Of a DNA stretch of 64,000 bases, positions 52,590-62,253 are shown piece after piece (the stretch's first letter is position 1; each line of letters starts with the position of its first letter). The notes under the pieces are model-generated. The model searched no databases, was not told the DNA's origin, and saw only the letters and a list, made by a program, of their open reading frames with translations. The stretch comes from Leptolyngbya sp. FACHB-60 (lineage in GTDB: Bacteria > Cyanobacteriota > Cyanobacteriia > Phormidesmidales > Phormidesmidaceae), in contig NZ_JACJOX010000049.1 in assembly GCF_014695775.1 (NCBI RefSeq), positions 1-64,000 on the forward strand, in the 5' to 3' direction. Both the position numbers and the translations under genes were made by a program.

Positions 52590-54464
52590 TCAGGCCGGAT
52601 AGATGCGCAGCCGTCGGTTAGGTTCTTCGCCGCAGCTGAGGGATTTGAGCCGATAATGTTCGGCTAGCTCGTGCTGCATTTTGCGGATGTGGGCTGAGCG
52701 GGGCAACAGTTCAACAGGCTGGCCTTTAGGAATCACAATCTGCTCAACTGCTAGACGAGCTTCTTCTAAGGCTTCTAGCTCATCGTCACCGCCGCTGTGA
52801 CTAAACAGTTCTAGATCGATCGCAGCTGGATTGTCATCCATATCCAGCAGGCGCTGGAGGGCGCGGGTGATCTGGGGAATGCTGTTGGACTTGACCAAGT
52901 GGACAGGAATTTGACGCCCCTGGGCCATGTGCTTGAGCTTGGCTTGGGCCTTAGCATGCGATCGCAGCGCTATCACTGCATCAGCGTTGTCCAAATCCTT
53001 GGTGATCACTACAGGCATGTGCAGGGTCTGAATCACCCGCTCAATCTGATAACGGCTGAGGCCATAGGGATAGAGGCGCATGGCATCTTCCCCATTAGGG
53101 CCGATGATGTCGTCATCGGGAATTGTCTCTAGCAGGTGGGCGAACATGGGGTCAGTGGTCGGTTCTTGGCTGTAGACCTTACCCAAGGGCCGAACGTTGT
53201 TGCTATTGCCTGTAGTGCGTTGGGCGATCGCGGCATTAGTCGGCGGCACCATTTGCCCTGCTGCGCGCCAGCCCATACCCGACCGCGACGGCTTGGCGAC
53301 CTCTCGGCCTGAGCCCGGCAGTTCGTGGGTAATGATTACCTTCTGATTCTCATCTACAGTGCGAATTTGTAGCCCCGGCTGTCGCCCCCGCAGCAGGTTA
53401 TCAATCGTGACGGTGACATCTTCATGGATGGCCCAGCGCTGCCGCTCTAGCATTTCTACGGCGATGTCAAAAGTAGGGGGAGCCTTACGCTCTAGCACGC
53501 TTTTTTGGCTGCCGCGACGGCGGGCTTCTTCATCCCCTAGAGTGACCGATTGAATGCCGCCAATCAAGTCTGAAAGCGTGGGGTTTTTAATCAGATTTTC
53601 GAGCTGGTTGCCGTGGGCGGTACCCACTAGCTGCACCCCGCGCTCAGCGATGGTGCGGGCCGCCAAGGCCTCTAGCTCGGTGCCAATCTCATCGATAACA
53701 ATTACTTCAGGCATGTGGTTTTCCACCGCCTCGATCATCACCCGGTGTTGTTCTTCGGGGCGAGCTACCTGCATGCGCCGTGCCCGACCGATGGCAGGGT
53801 GAGGAATATCGCCATCGCCCGCAATTTCGTTGGAGGTGTCGATGATTACCACCCGCTTTTGCAGGTCGTCGGCCAGCACTCGAGCAATTTCACGTAGAGC
53901 TGTGGTTTTACCTACGCCGGGCCGCCCCAGCATCAGAATGGACCGACCTGTTTCCACTAGGTCTCGGATCATACCAATGGTGCCAAAAATCGCTCGCCCC
54001 ACGCGGCAGGTGAGGCCAATCACTTCCCCAGAGCGATTGCGAATAGCGCTGATGCGGTGCAAGGTCTTCTCAATGCCAGCTCGGTTATCGCCGCCAAAGA
54101 TGCCCACTCGCTTAATGCAATGGTCTAGGTCGGCATGGGTAACGGGCTCTTCAGACAGATACTCAACGCTGCCAAAAAACCTTGCTTCGGGCAAGCGACC
54201 CAGGTCTAAAACGACCTCAATCAGGCTCTGGCGTTGGGGGTGGTGCAGAAGCTGAGCGCGGATAGACGGGGGCAGAATGCTGAGAATTTGCTCTAGGTCA
54301 TCAATGGGCATGTCTTGGGCAGGGGCAGACTGGTTTTGGGCTGTCCCTTCAGATTCAGTGGGTAAGAAGTCCACGGCAGGGTTATTAATGGCAGAAATGT
54401 TGTTGGCGGGGGCGTTGCTGCTCGATCCGTCACTCATCGAGCGATCGTCGCTATAGCTAACCAT
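52590..54464 (-). CDS. ycf45: R3H-domain AAA ATPase (Ycf45 type)
   Basis: 624 aa. After a Ser/Asn/Ala-rich start comes a SpoIIIAA-like AAA domain with Walker A GRPGVGKTTALREIA near residues 175-190 and Walker B VIVIDEIGTE. A second conserved region precedes the C-terminal R3H motif (SAHIRKMQHELAEHYRLKS), expected to bind single-stranded nucleic acid. Homologues are encoded in some plastids as ycf45. Exact function is unknown. Its start overlaps the end of ldpA by 8 bases. Confidence 0.88.
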   Translation of the reverse strand: MVSYSDDRSMSDGSSSNAPANNISAINNPAVDFLPTESEGTAQNQSAPAQDMPIDDLEQILSILPPSIRAQLLHHPQRQSLIEVVLDLGRLPEARFFGSVEYLSEEPVTHADLDHCIKRVGIFGGDNRAGIEKTLHRISAIRNRSGEVIGLTCRVGRAIFGTIGMIRDLVETGRSILMLGRPGVGKTTALREIARVLADDLQKRVVIIDTSNEIAGDGDIPHPAIGRARRMQVARPEEQHRVMIEAVENHMPEVIVIDEIGTELEALAARTIAERGVQLVGTAHGNQLENLIKNPTLSDLIGGIQSVTLGDEEARRRGSQKSVLERKAPPTFDIAVEMLERQRWAIHEDVTVTIDNLLRGRQPGLQIRTVDENQKVIITHELPGSGREVAKPSRSGMGWRAAGQMVPPTNAAIAQRTTGNSNNVRPLGKVYSQEPTTDPMFAHLLETIPDDDIIGPNGEDAMRLYPYGLSRYQIERVIQTLHMPVVITKDLDNADAVIALRSHAKAQAKLKHMAQGRQIPVHLVKSNSIPQITRALQRLLDMDDNPAAIDLELFSHSGGDDELEALEEARLAVEQIVIPKGQPVELLPRSAHIRKMQHELAEHYRLKSLSCGEEPNRRLRIYPA

Positions 54465-55779
54465 AACGTGTTGGTAAAAAATGTCTGTGGGATTTGAGTG
54501 GGCCTACCAGCTGCCGGGCCAGGGCTAGACTTTGGCCCAAGACACTACTGTCTAGCTGCTGCCAAGGGGCAACGATTGGTTTGGAAAGGCCGTCACTGGC
54601 TGAAGTGCTTTGACCGATGGCGGACTGGTCAAGGGAGTCATTCCCCAGCCAGGGTTGAAGCTCTTGGTCAAGGGCGTCAAGCAGCGGCAATACTTGCGAT
54701 CGCCCGTAGCTACCGTAGGCAATGCCCGAAATAGTTTTGGGGGCTAAGGCTATATCACTATCGACCATCCCAACCTGCTGGGAAGAAGGCCAGGCATTGG
54801 GTTGAGACGCATCAGGCTGAAGTAGAAATGCTGTATTGACCAAACCGAGATTGAGCAACTTATTTACAGTGTAGCCATTGGTACCGCCAGCGGGTTGCAC
54901 ATAGCCCGGCAGCCCTGCGTCAAGAATCTTTTGGGCCAGGCGAATAGCGGCGTGGGTTGTGCCTTTACCCAGGTCACCGCTCATGGGTCGACCATCCGTT
55001 TGCCAGATCAGGGGCACCTCTAACGGCGCCATCAGGTTATAGAGATGCAATAGATACGGCACCACTTGGTCGTGGTCTGGACAACTAATGGAGACTAGCT
55101 TAAGGTGGGGTCGCCAAGCCTGCAGCCGCTGCCAGAGCTGCGCGAACTGAGCGTGATGCCCAGTTTGGGTGTGAATTTCTACGGCGTCAATTTGGGCCAG
55201 TTGCTCACTAGAGAAGGTTTCTGGCCGGGCCAGATAAGATTGGGCTTCAATATTGCCAACTGGGCAAACGGTGATGCAGCGACCGCAGCCGTAGCAGAGG
55301 TCCGCAGCCACTCCCCCTTGAGTAGGGGCCTGAAACTGAATGGCGGCAGTGGGACAGATGAGTTCGCAGGGGCGATCGCACTCGGGTGGGCAGTGCGCCG
55401 CATTGAAGTGAGCCTTGCGAAAATGGGGGTCTTCACTGTCATTAAGGCTCACCATTAACCAGGGCAATCCCGGAATCAGATGGTTGTAATTCTCTGAAGA
55501 TGCTTCGCCGTTGTCCAAATGCTTTGCCAAGCGCACAGCATCCGCCAACCCCTGGCGGGCAGCGGCCACCACTGCTCCATCGGCGGCGACGTCGATGCAA
55601 TCTACTCCCGCTAAGGCATATAGCATCACTAACCGCCGCACCGTCGGCATGTCCTGGTAGCTGGCACCGCAAATTAGCTTTACCCACTGCCCCAACTGTA
55701 GCGATCGGTGGGGAAACGGCAGGGGGCTTTCTGAGTAAAGAGACCCCAATACAGCTCCAGAGGCGGTTTCAATGTCCAT
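54457..55779 (-). CDS. ldpA: Light-dependent period protein LdpA
   Basis: 440 aa. Two ferredoxin-like 4Fe-4S motifs are seen, CPPECDRPCELICPTAAI and DLCYGCGRCITVCPVGNI. In Synechococcus, LdpA senses redox state and passes light input to the circadian clock (KaiA/CikA). It sits between ndhN and the R3H ATPase and overlaps the latter by 8 bases; the ndhN-ldpA-R3H order, as I recall, is common beside rplC in cyanobacteria. Confidence 0.9.
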   Translation of the reverse strand: MDIETASGAVLGSLYSESPLPFPHRSLQLGQWVKLICGASYQDMPTVRRLVMLYALAGVDCIDVAADGAVVAAARQGLADAVRLAKHLDNGEASSENYNHLIPGLPWLMVSLNDSEDPHFRKAHFNAAHCPPECDRPCELICPTAAIQFQAPTQGGVAADLCYGCGRCITVCPVGNIEAQSYLARPETFSSEQLAQIDAVEIHTQTGHHAQFAQLWQRLQAWRPHLKLVSISCPDHDQVVPYLLHLYNLMAPLEVPLIWQTDGRPMSGDLGKGTTHAAIRLAQKILDAGLPGYVQPAGGTNGYTVNKLLNLGLVNTAFLLQPDASQPNAWPSSQQVGMVDSDIALAPKTISGIAYGSYGRSQVLPLLDALDQELQPWLGNDSLDQSAIGQSTSASDGLSKPIVAPWQQLDSSVLGQSLALARQLVGPLKSHRHFLPTRYG

Positions 55780-55851
55780 GGGGGCGTAGATTTTAGCGGG
55801 GGTAACCCAGCTCTTTGAGGGCCAGCCTCGGAGTTTAGACTGGCCTCGGGT

Positions 55852-56319
55852 CTATATCAGATTGGCCAAGGGCTCCCAGCTAAAGGAGCGATCGCCCCCC
55901 ATTTCTACTACCACCTTTACCCGGGGCTCAAGGGTTGGCAGGCTAACCAAATAGGCCAACTCTTGGCGCGATAAAATATGTCCCTCAATCAGCCATAGCA
56001 CCATGCCCTTAGCCTTAGCCGACATGGTGTCTAGACGATAGGTGAGTATAGGGGGAACAAAATAGGTATAGCCTACCGCCGGACCGCTGCCCAAGGTTTT
56101 CTTACCCAAGTGGGGCGGGCGCACCCCATGAATAGCGGTGAGATAAGACGACACATCCCCTAAGCCACGGGCAGTGATGTTCATCGTTTCGTAACCGGTG
56201 GCCTTCAACCGGCGCTCGTAGCGACCTTCAAACCCTCCCTCTAGGGGCATACGCACGGCGATCGCACCGTTGCTCTCCAGATCCTTGATAAAGGGCTTAC
56301 CCGTTGTCAGCAGCGCCAT
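55852..56319 (-). CDS. ndhN: NAD(P)H-quinone oxidoreductase subunit N
   Basis: 155 aa. The sequence matches NdhN throughout, including PLEGGFEGRYERRLKATGY, ITARGLGDVSSYLTAIHGVRPPHLGK and EMGGDRSFSWEPLANLI. It is a peripheral subunit of the cyanobacterial NDH-1 complex on the cytoplasmic side of the thylakoid membrane, used in cyclic electron flow. First gene of the ndhN-ldpA-R3H operon, divergent from rplC. Confidence 0.95.
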   Translation of the reverse strand: MALLTTGKPFIKDLESNGAIAVRMPLEGGFEGRYERRLKATGYETMNITARGLGDVSSYLTAIHGVRPPHLGKKTLGSGPAVGYTYFVPPILTYRLDTMSAKAKGMVLWLIEGHILSRQELAYLVSLPTLEPRVKVVVEMGGDRSFSWEPLANLI

Positions 56320-56789
56320 AATTAACCCTCGGCCGTTGGCTATCTATCAGGTGTCATTGTACTGTGTTCAAGCGGAGAGTAAACCCAGCCAGCTAGAGCG
56401 TTTGTCTTGCCCACCATCTGCGTGCGGGTGTGACAGCAGCAAATTTTCAATCTTTCTGAGAATGGGTGTAGACATCTGCTGACAAGAGCTGTAGTATGGT
56501 AAATCGCCGACAAAAAAGGATACTGAGTAGTCCAGCGGGTTACCCAAGTCCTGGCATTTGACTGTTCTGATGCCCTAGCACCAAGGTGTTTGCGGTTCTG
56601 GCTCTAAGGCCAGCTGTAGTCAGAGTTAAGTCAAGCTTTCTTTTGAATAGTGACCGGCTTAGGCTGGCAGCGCTTACCCCGGTGAGCTTTTTGGTCTGGG
56701 GTGTTCAAAAGTCGATGTCGTTGATGCGCAAAGCTCTCCTTTTGGGGAGTCCTGCGCATTTCGTAATGTGTTAGTAGGGAGACAGGACT
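56320..56789. promoter_or_regulatory. Divergent ndhN/rplC control region with leader hairpin
   Basis: No gene is seen in these 470 bases. They must hold the promoters of ndhN (minus) and the ribosomal cluster (plus). A hairpin at 56724-56759 (ATGCGCA...TGCGCAT with CTCC/GGAG inside) lies 30 bases before the rplC GTG and may be part of a ribosomal-protein leader or attenuator. AGGGAG just before the GTG is the ribosome-binding site. Confidence 0.5.
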
Positions 56790-57425
56790 GTGGCAGTCGG
56801 TATTCTCGGCAAAAAGCTGGGCATGACCCAAGTATTCGATGAGGCAGGCAATGCTATCCCCGTCACGGTGGTGCAGGCCGGTCCTTGTGTTGTTACTCAG
56901 ATTAAAACCTCAGATACCGATGGCTATGCAGCTATCCAGCTAGGGTTTGACGAAGTGACCGAAAAGAAGCTTAACAAACCTGAGCTGGGTCATCTGGCCC
57001 GTTCTGGCAGCGCTCCTTTGCGTCACTTAAAGGAATATCGGGTTGATGCTGCCGATGGTTTTGAGTTGGGGCAGGCTGTAACCGCTGAAACCTTTAGCGA
57101 AGGCCAGCTGGTGGATGTCACCGGCAAGAGCATGGGTCGTGGCTTTGCGGGCTATCAAAAGCGCCACAACTTCCGTCGTGGCCCCATGGCCCACGGTTCT
57201 AAGAACCACCGCGCTCCGGGCTCTACCGGTGCTGGTACGACACCTGGACGAGTTTACCCTGGTAAGCGCATGGCTGGTCAGATGGGCAACACCCGAGTGA
57301 CTATTCGCAAGCTAGAAGTGGTGCGGGTAGATAACGACCGCAACCTTCTATTGATCAAGGGTGCTATTCCTGGTAAGCCCGGTGGGTTGCTAAGTATTGC
57401 TCCAGCCCAATGGGTTAAGGCTTAG
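56790..57425 (+). CDS. rplC: 50S ribosomal protein L3
   Basis: 211 aa from GTG 56790. VGILGKKLGMTQVFDEAG and GHQK-type region KSMGRGFAGYQKRHNF with GSTGAGTTPGRVYPGKRMAGQ are L3 signatures. First gene of the plus-strand cluster; S10 (rpsJ) is absent upstream, as is normal in cyanobacteria. Confidence 0.97.
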   Translation: MAVGILGKKLGMTQVFDEAGNAIPVTVVQAGPCVVTQIKTSDTDGYAAIQLGFDEVTEKKLNKPELGHLARSGSAPLRHLKEYRVDAADGFELGQAVTAETFSEGQLVDVTGKSMGRGFAGYQKRHNFRRGPMAHGSKNHRAPGSTGAGTTPGRVYPGKRMAGQMGNTRVTIRKLEVVRVDNDRNLLLIKGAIPGKPGGLLSIAPAQWVKA

Positions 57426-57502
57426 TTTTTCAGGGTTACAGTGAGCGGTTTAAATCTTTGACTTTCGGGCATCCAAAGCTTTTTAAGAGATAGGTTCAGA
57501 CA

Positions 57503-58135
57503 ATGGTTGAGTGCGTCGTAAAAAACTGGGAGGGCCAAGAGGCGGGTACAGCATCCCTAGATCTTCAGGTTGCTAAAGAAGAATCTGCCTCTCACATTGT
57601 TCACCGCGCTCTAGTGCGTCAGATGAACAACGCCCGTCAAGGCACGGTTTCTACTAAGACCCGTGCTGAAGTCAGAGGTGGTGGCCGCAAGCCCTGGCGT
57701 CAAAAAGGTACCGGCCGAGCCCGAGCTGGTTCTAATCGTTCTCCTCTCTGGCGTGGCGGTGGTGTCATCTTTGGCCCCAAGCCTCGCGACTACAGCGTCA
57801 AGATGAACCGCAAAGAGCGGCGTCTGGCCCTGCGCACTGCCCTCCAGGGTCGAATTGATGATTTGGTTGTGGTTGAAGGGTTTGAGGATAAGTTTTCTCG
57901 GCCCAAAACCCGTGAGCTGCTCGATGCGATCGCTCGATGGGGCATTGATCCTAACGCCAAGATCCTGTTAGTCATTCCCGAGCGGCAAGAGTTGGTCTAT
58001 CTCTCAGCTCGTAATCTTGAGAACGTCAAGCTCATTACTGCAGTCAATCTCAACATCCACGATCTGTTAAATGCCGACCATCTTGTTATTACATCCCCTG
58101 CCCTAGAGGCTATTCAGGAGGTTTACAGTGATTAA
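57503..58135 (+). CDS. rplD: 50S ribosomal protein L4
   Basis: 210 aa. RQGTVSTKTRAEVRGGGRKPWRQKGTGRAR is the L4 loop lining the exit tunnel. In some bacteria L4 also represses its own operon. Its stop overlaps the rplW start by 8 bases. Confidence 0.97.
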   Translation: MVECVVKNWEGQEAGTASLDLQVAKEESASHIVHRALVRQMNNARQGTVSTKTRAEVRGGGRKPWRQKGTGRARAGSNRSPLWRGGGVIFGPKPRDYSVKMNRKERRLALRTALQGRIDDLVVVEGFEDKFSRPKTRELLDAIARWGIDPNAKILLVIPERQELVYLSARNLENVKLITAVNLNIHDLLNADHLVITSPALEAIQEVYSD

Positions 58136-58433
58136 TGCCGCCAATACTCCGTCTTTGGCTGATCTCATCCGTCGGCCCCTGATCACCGAGAAGGCTACCC
58201 TTCTGCTGGAAAACAATCAATACGTCTTCGAAGTTGACCCTCGCGCCAGCAAGCTGCAGATCAAGGCCGCGATCGAAGAATTGTTTGAAGTCAGGGTTGT
58301 ATCGGTCAATACCTACAACCCTCCTAAGAAAAAGCGCCGAATGGGGCGTTTTGCTGGGCATCGACCCCACTACAAGCGTTCGGTGGTCACCCTGGCTCCT
58401 GGAAACTCCATTCCTCTCTTCCCTGACCTCTAG
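58128..58433 (+). CDS. rplW: 50S ribosomal protein L23
   Basis: 101 aa from GTG 58128. LIRRPLITEKATLLLENNQYVF and KKKRRMGRFAGHRPHYKR are L23 signatures. It lies at the tunnel exit, where nascent-chain factors dock. Confidence 0.97.
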   Translation: MINAANTPSLADLIRRPLITEKATLLLENNQYVFEVDPRASKLQIKAAIEELFEVRVVSVNTYNPPKKKRRMGRFAGHRPHYKRSVVTLAPGNSIPLFPDL

Positions 58434-58486
58434 AATTCAGGGTTTCACTGTTCCAACCTTTAGCCGTGTAGCCAGCAAGTACTCCC

Positions 58487-59350
58487 ATGGGCATCCGTTC
58501 CTATCGACCTTATACCCCTGGTACTCGTGAGCGAACCGTTTCCGAGTTTGCCGAGATTACCCGCAGCGAGCCTGAAAAGTCCTTAACTCGCTCCACCCAC
58601 CGTCCCAAGGGACGTAACAACCGGGGGGTAATTACCTGTCGCCACCGGGGCGGCGGCCACAAGCGTTTATATCGCGTGATCGACTTTCACCGCAACAAAC
58701 TCGGCATAACTGCCAAGGTCGCATCCATCGAATACGACCCTAACCGCAATGCGCGTATTTCCCTGCTTCATTACGAAGATGGAGAAAAGCGGTATATTCT
58801 CTGTCCTGCAGGGTTAGCGGTAGGTTCAACAGTAGTTGCTGGCCCCGATGCGCCTCTTGAAGTTGGTAATGCTTTACCGCTGTACAAGATTCCGCTTGGT
58901 ACAACGGTGCACAACGTCGAAATGCAGGTCGGAAAGGGCGGGCAAATGGTGCGCTCTGCCGGTACTGGTGCCCAGGTTGTGGCCAAGGAAGGTGACTATG
59001 TCACCCTAAAACTGCCTTCTACGGAAGTTCGTATGGTGCGCCGCGAGTGCTACGCCACCATTGGCCAAGTCGGCAATGCTGACATCCGTAACGTTAGCCT
59101 TGGTAAAGCTGGCCGTAAACGCTGGCTGGGCCGTCGTCCTGAGGTGCGCGGTAGCGTGATGAACCCGGTCGATCACCCCCATGGTGGTGGTGAGGGGCGG
59201 GCTCCCATTGGCCGCTCTGGTCCGGTAACTCCCTGGGGTAAGCCGGCTTTAGGTTACAAAACTCGCAAGAAGAACAAGGATAGCGACAAGTACGTTGTGC
59301 GTCGTCGCCGTCGCGTATCGAAGCGGGGTCGTGGCGGTCGTAACGCTTAG
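58487..59350 (+). CDS. rplB: 50S ribosomal protein L2
   Basis: 287 aa. GRNNRGVITCRHRGGGHKR, GRRPEVRGSVMNPVDHPHGGGEGR with the histidine linked to peptidyl transfer, and the basic tail RRRRVSKRGRGGRNA are L2 hallmarks. Normal length. Confidence 0.97.
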   Translation: MGIRSYRPYTPGTRERTVSEFAEITRSEPEKSLTRSTHRPKGRNNRGVITCRHRGGGHKRLYRVIDFHRNKLGITAKVASIEYDPNRNARISLLHYEDGEKRYILCPAGLAVGSTVVAGPDAPLEVGNALPLYKIPLGTTVHNVEMQVGKGGQMVRSAGTGAQVVAKEGDYVTLKLPSTEVRMVRRECYATIGQVGNADIRNVSLGKAGRKRWLGRRPEVRGSVMNPVDHPHGGGEGRAPIGRSGPVTPWGKPALGYKTRKKNKDSDKYVVRRRRRVSKRGRGGRNA

Positions 59351-59398
59351 TTAGTAATTCGTCGGCTGTTTCTTGATTGTTGTTAGGGCTGAAGCATC

Positions 59399-59677
59399 AT
59401 GTCTCGCTCATTAAAAAAAGGGCCGTTTGTGGCCGACCACCTTCTCTCTAAAATCGAAGCCCTGAACACCAAGGGTGACAAGCAGGTCATTAAAACCTGG
59501 TCACGGGCATCGACGATCTTGCCTCAGATGATCGGTCACACAATTGCGGTGCACAATGGCCGCCAGCACGTGCCGGTCTACGTTACTGAGCAGATGGTGG
59601 GCCATAAGCTGGGTGAATTTGCCCCCACGCGAACCTTTCGCGGCCACGCTAAGACCGATAAAAAAGCTCGTCGTTAG
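59399..59677 (+). CDS. rpsS: 30S ribosomal protein S19
   Basis: 92 aa. MSRSLKKGPFVADHLL and VGHKLGEFAPTRTFRGH are S19 signatures. Small-subunit head protein paired with S13. Confidence 0.97.
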   Translation: MSRSLKKGPFVADHLLSKIEALNTKGDKQVIKTWSRASTILPQMIGHTIAVHNGRQHVPVYVTEQMVGHKLGEFAPTRTFRGHAKTDKKARR

Positions 59678-59701
59678 GTATTAGGTAGAGGAACTGGAGA
59701 A

Positions 59702-60058
59702 ATGGCTGTGGATACCTCAGAGCAGGTTAAGGCGGTAGCCCGCTATGTACGCATGTCACCCCGTAAGGTGCGTCGAGTGCTTGACCAAATTCGTGGTAAG
59801 AGTTACCGGGATGCGCTAATCATCCTAGAGTTCATGCCTTACAAAGCGTGCGAACCCATTATCAAAGTGTTGCGTTCTGCTGTAGCTAACGCTGAGCACA
59901 ACAACGGTCTTGACCCGGCGGGTTTGATGGTAAGCGAGGCGTTTGCTGATGCGGGGCCAGCTCTGAAGCGATTTCGCCCTCGAGCCCAGGGTCGGGCTTA
60001 CCAAATTCGCAAGCCGACTTGTCACATTACTATTGCCGTGGCTCCGGCTGCCGAGTAG
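59702..60058 (+). CDS. rplV: 50S ribosomal protein L22
   Basis: 118 aa. ARYVRMSPRKVRRVLDQIRGK and RFRPRAQGRAYQIRKPTCHI are L22 signatures, the second being the loop that reaches the tunnel. Starts 24 bases after rpsS. Confidence 0.97.
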   Translation: MAVDTSEQVKAVARYVRMSPRKVRRVLDQIRGKSYRDALIILEFMPYKACEPIIKVLRSAVANAEHNNGLDPAGLMVSEAFADAGPALKRFRPRAQGRAYQIRKPTCHITIAVAPAAE

Positions 60059-60123
60059 CTTTCGTACTGCTTCCATCGTCCAAACACCAGTTGTTCAAAA
60101 ACCATTTTCCAGAGGGTTAGTTC

Positions 60124-60858
60124 GTGGGACACAAGATTCATCCAACCGGGTTTCGCCTTGGCATAGTTCAAGAGCACCGCTCTCGCTGGTTTGCGGAGGG
60201 CACTCGCTACCCTGATTTGCTTCAGGAAGACTATCGCATTCGCGAGTACGTTCAAAAGACTTTGAACAATGCCGGCATTGCCGATATTCGTATTGAGCGC
60301 AAGGCTGACCAAATTGATCTTGAGTTGCGAACGGCTCGCCCTGGCGTTGTTGTCGGTCGTGGTGGAGCGGGTATTGAGTCCCTGAGAATGGGTGTGCAAA
60401 AGCTACTTAAGGACTCCAACCGTCAAATTCGCGTCAACGTGGTGGAAGTGAACCGCGTGGATGCGGATGCTGCCCTGGTGGCTGAATACATTATTCAGCA
60501 GCTAGAGCGTCGGGTCTCTTTCCGTCGGGTGGTGCGCCAGGCTATTCAACGTGCTCAGCGTGCTGGGGTGGAAGGTATCAAAATTCAGGTGAGCGGCCGT
60601 TTGAACGGTGCAGAAATTGCCCGGACTGAGTGGACTCGGGAAGGTCGGGTACCTCTCCACACTCTGCGAGCTGATGTTGACTACGCCTACACCACTGCGC
60701 AAACGACCTATGGCATTTTGGGTGTGAAGGTTTGGATCTTTAAGGGCGAGATTATTCCTGGCCAAGAGGAAGCTCCGACTGCTGCTCCCAATGCTCAACC
60801 CCGCCGTCGTCAGCCCCGTCGTCGCCAGCAGTTTGAAGACCGCTCTAACGAAGATTAG
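60124..60858 (+). CDS. rpsC: 30S ribosomal protein S3
   Basis: 244 aa from GTG 60124. The KH domain has VVGRGGAGIESLR; the C-terminal S3 domain has FRRVVRQAIQRAQRAGVEGIK. The tail is extended and rich in Pro, Gln and Arg (RRRQPRRRQQ). Confidence 0.97.
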   Translation: MGHKIHPTGFRLGIVQEHRSRWFAEGTRYPDLLQEDYRIREYVQKTLNNAGIADIRIERKADQIDLELRTARPGVVVGRGGAGIESLRMGVQKLLKDSNRQIRVNVVEVNRVDADAALVAEYIIQQLERRVSFRRVVRQAIQRAQRAGVEGIKIQVSGRLNGAEIARTEWTREGRVPLHTLRADVDYAYTTAQTTYGILGVKVWIFKGEIIPGQEEAPTAAPNAQPRRRQPRRRQQFEDRSNED

Positions 60859-60913
60859 GCTATCCTCGTGTTTCTTTGATTGATTTTACCTGTGACTTCA
60901 AGAGTGCCGATCC

Positions 60914-61333
60914 ATGCTAAGTCCAAAACGAACTAAATTTCGCAAGCAGCACCGCGGGCGTATGCGCGGCATGGCTCAGCGGGGCAGCGACATCAACTTT
61001 GGTGATTTTGCCCTTCAAGCAACCGAGCCCTGCTGGCTAACTGCTCGTCAGATTGAGGCAGCCCGTCGAGCCATGACCCGCTATGTACGGCGAGGCGGCA
61101 AAATCTGGATTCGCGTCTTTCCTGACAAGCCTGTGACTATGCGTCCCGCAGAAACCCGAATGGGTTCTGGTAAGGGTAATCCTGAGTTTTGGGTAGCTGT
61201 GGTGAAACCCGGTCGGATCGTTTTTGAGATTGCTGGGGTGCCTGAAGCCACTGCGCGGGAAGCAATGCGGCTAGCCGCTTTCAAGCTGCCGTTTAAGACT
61301 AAGTTCATCGCCCGCGAAAGCAAGGAGGCGTAG
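60914..61333 (+). CDS. rplP: 50S ribosomal protein L16
   Basis: 139 aa. MLSPKRTKFRKQHRGRMRGM and RMGSGKGNPEFWVAVVKPG are L16 signatures. It helps position the acceptor arm of A-site tRNA. rpmC starts 5 bases after its stop. Confidence 0.97.
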   Translation: MLSPKRTKFRKQHRGRMRGMAQRGSDINFGDFALQATEPCWLTARQIEAARRAMTRYVRRGGKIWIRVFPDKPVTMRPAETRMGSGKGNPEFWVAVVKPGRIVFEIAGVPEATAREAMRLAAFKLPFKTKFIARESKEA

Positions 61334-61337
61334 GCCA

Positions 61338-61610
61338 ATGGCATTAACCAAGATTCAAGAGGCGCGCAGCCTGAGCGATGAAGAACTGCTAACTGCGATT
61401 GCTGAAACCAAGCGCGAGCTATTTCAACTGCGGTTTCAGAAAGCTACTCGCCAACTCGACAAGCAGGTGCATCAGTTTAAGCATCTCCGTCATCGTCTGT
61501 CTCAGCTTATGACGGTTCAGCGGGAGCGCCAGCTAATTGCCCTAGAGGCAGAGCCAGAGGCCCAAGCCACTGCCGTGGCAGCAGCCGCAACAGAATCGGT
61601 ACCAGCATAG
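61338..61610 (+). CDS. rpmC: 50S ribosomal protein L29
   Basis: 90 aa. EARSLSDEELLTAIAETKRELFQLRFQKAT is the L29 core of two helices. The tail (LEAEPEAQATAVAAAATESVPA) is an Ala/Glu-rich extension beyond the usual ~65-70 residues. Confidence 0.95.
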   Translation: MALTKIQEARSLSDEELLTAIAETKRELFQLRFQKATRQLDKQVHQFKHLRHRLSQLMTVQRERQLIALEAEPEAQATAVAAAATESVPA

Positions 61611-61626
61611 GGAATAGGTGAATTAG

Positions 61627-61878
61627 ATGGCGGTTAAAGAACGAGTGGGAATGGTCGTTAGCAACAAGATGGATAAAACCGTCGTGGTTGCTGTGGAAAG
61701 TCGCACCTCCCATCCTAAGTACGGCAAGATTGTGGTGCGAACAAAGCGCTATAAGGCCCATGACGAAGAGAATACGTGCGAGGAAGGAGATCAGGTGCGA
61801 ATTCTTGAAACTCGTCCCCTGAGCCGAACCAAGCGTTGGATGGTAGCTGACATTGTTAATCGTGCGGCAGACGCATAG
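61627..61878 (+). CDS. rpsQ: 30S ribosomal protein S17
   Basis: 83 aa. KERVGMVVSNKMDKTVVVAVESR and GDQVRILETRPLSRTKRW are S17 signatures. Assembly protein binding the 5' domain of 16S rRNA. Confidence 0.97.
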   Translation: MAVKERVGMVVSNKMDKTVVVAVESRTSHPKYGKIVVRTKRYKAHDEENTCEEGDQVRILETRPLSRTKRWMVADIVNRAADA

Positions 61879-61887
61879 GGGGGAATT

Positions 61888-62253
61888 GTGATTCAGCAGG
61901 AATCGTACTTAAATGTGGCCGATAACAGCGGTGCCCGGAAGCTCATGTGCATTCGTGTGCTGGGTGGTAATCGCCGCTATGCCGGAGTGGGCGATGTAAT
62001 CATTGCTGTGGTCAAAGATGCGCTGCCAAACATGGCTGTGAAAAAGTCGGATGTAGTCCGGGCTGTAGTGGTTCGTACTAAGAAGGGCTTGCGTCGTAGC
62101 AGTGGTATGAGTATTCGTTTTGACGACAACGCTGCCGTGATTATCAACCAAGACGGCAATCCCAAAGGCACTCGCGTATTTGGGCCAGTAGCCCGTGAGC
62201 TGCGCGACAAAAACTTTACCAAGATTGTGTCGCTGGCACCGGAGGTTCTCTAA
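61888..62253 (+). CDS. rplN: 50S ribosomal protein L14
   Basis: 121 aa from GTG 61888. MIQQESYLNVADNSGARKL and FGPVARELRDKNFTKIVSLAPEVL are L14 signatures. Its TAA shares a base with the rplX ATG (TAATG). Confidence 0.97.
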   Translation: MIQQESYLNVADNSGARKLMCIRVLGGNRRYAGVGDVIIAVVKDALPNMAVKKSDVVRAVVVRTKKGLRRSSGMSIRFDDNAAVIINQDGNPKGTRVFGPVARELRDKNFTKIVSLAPEVL

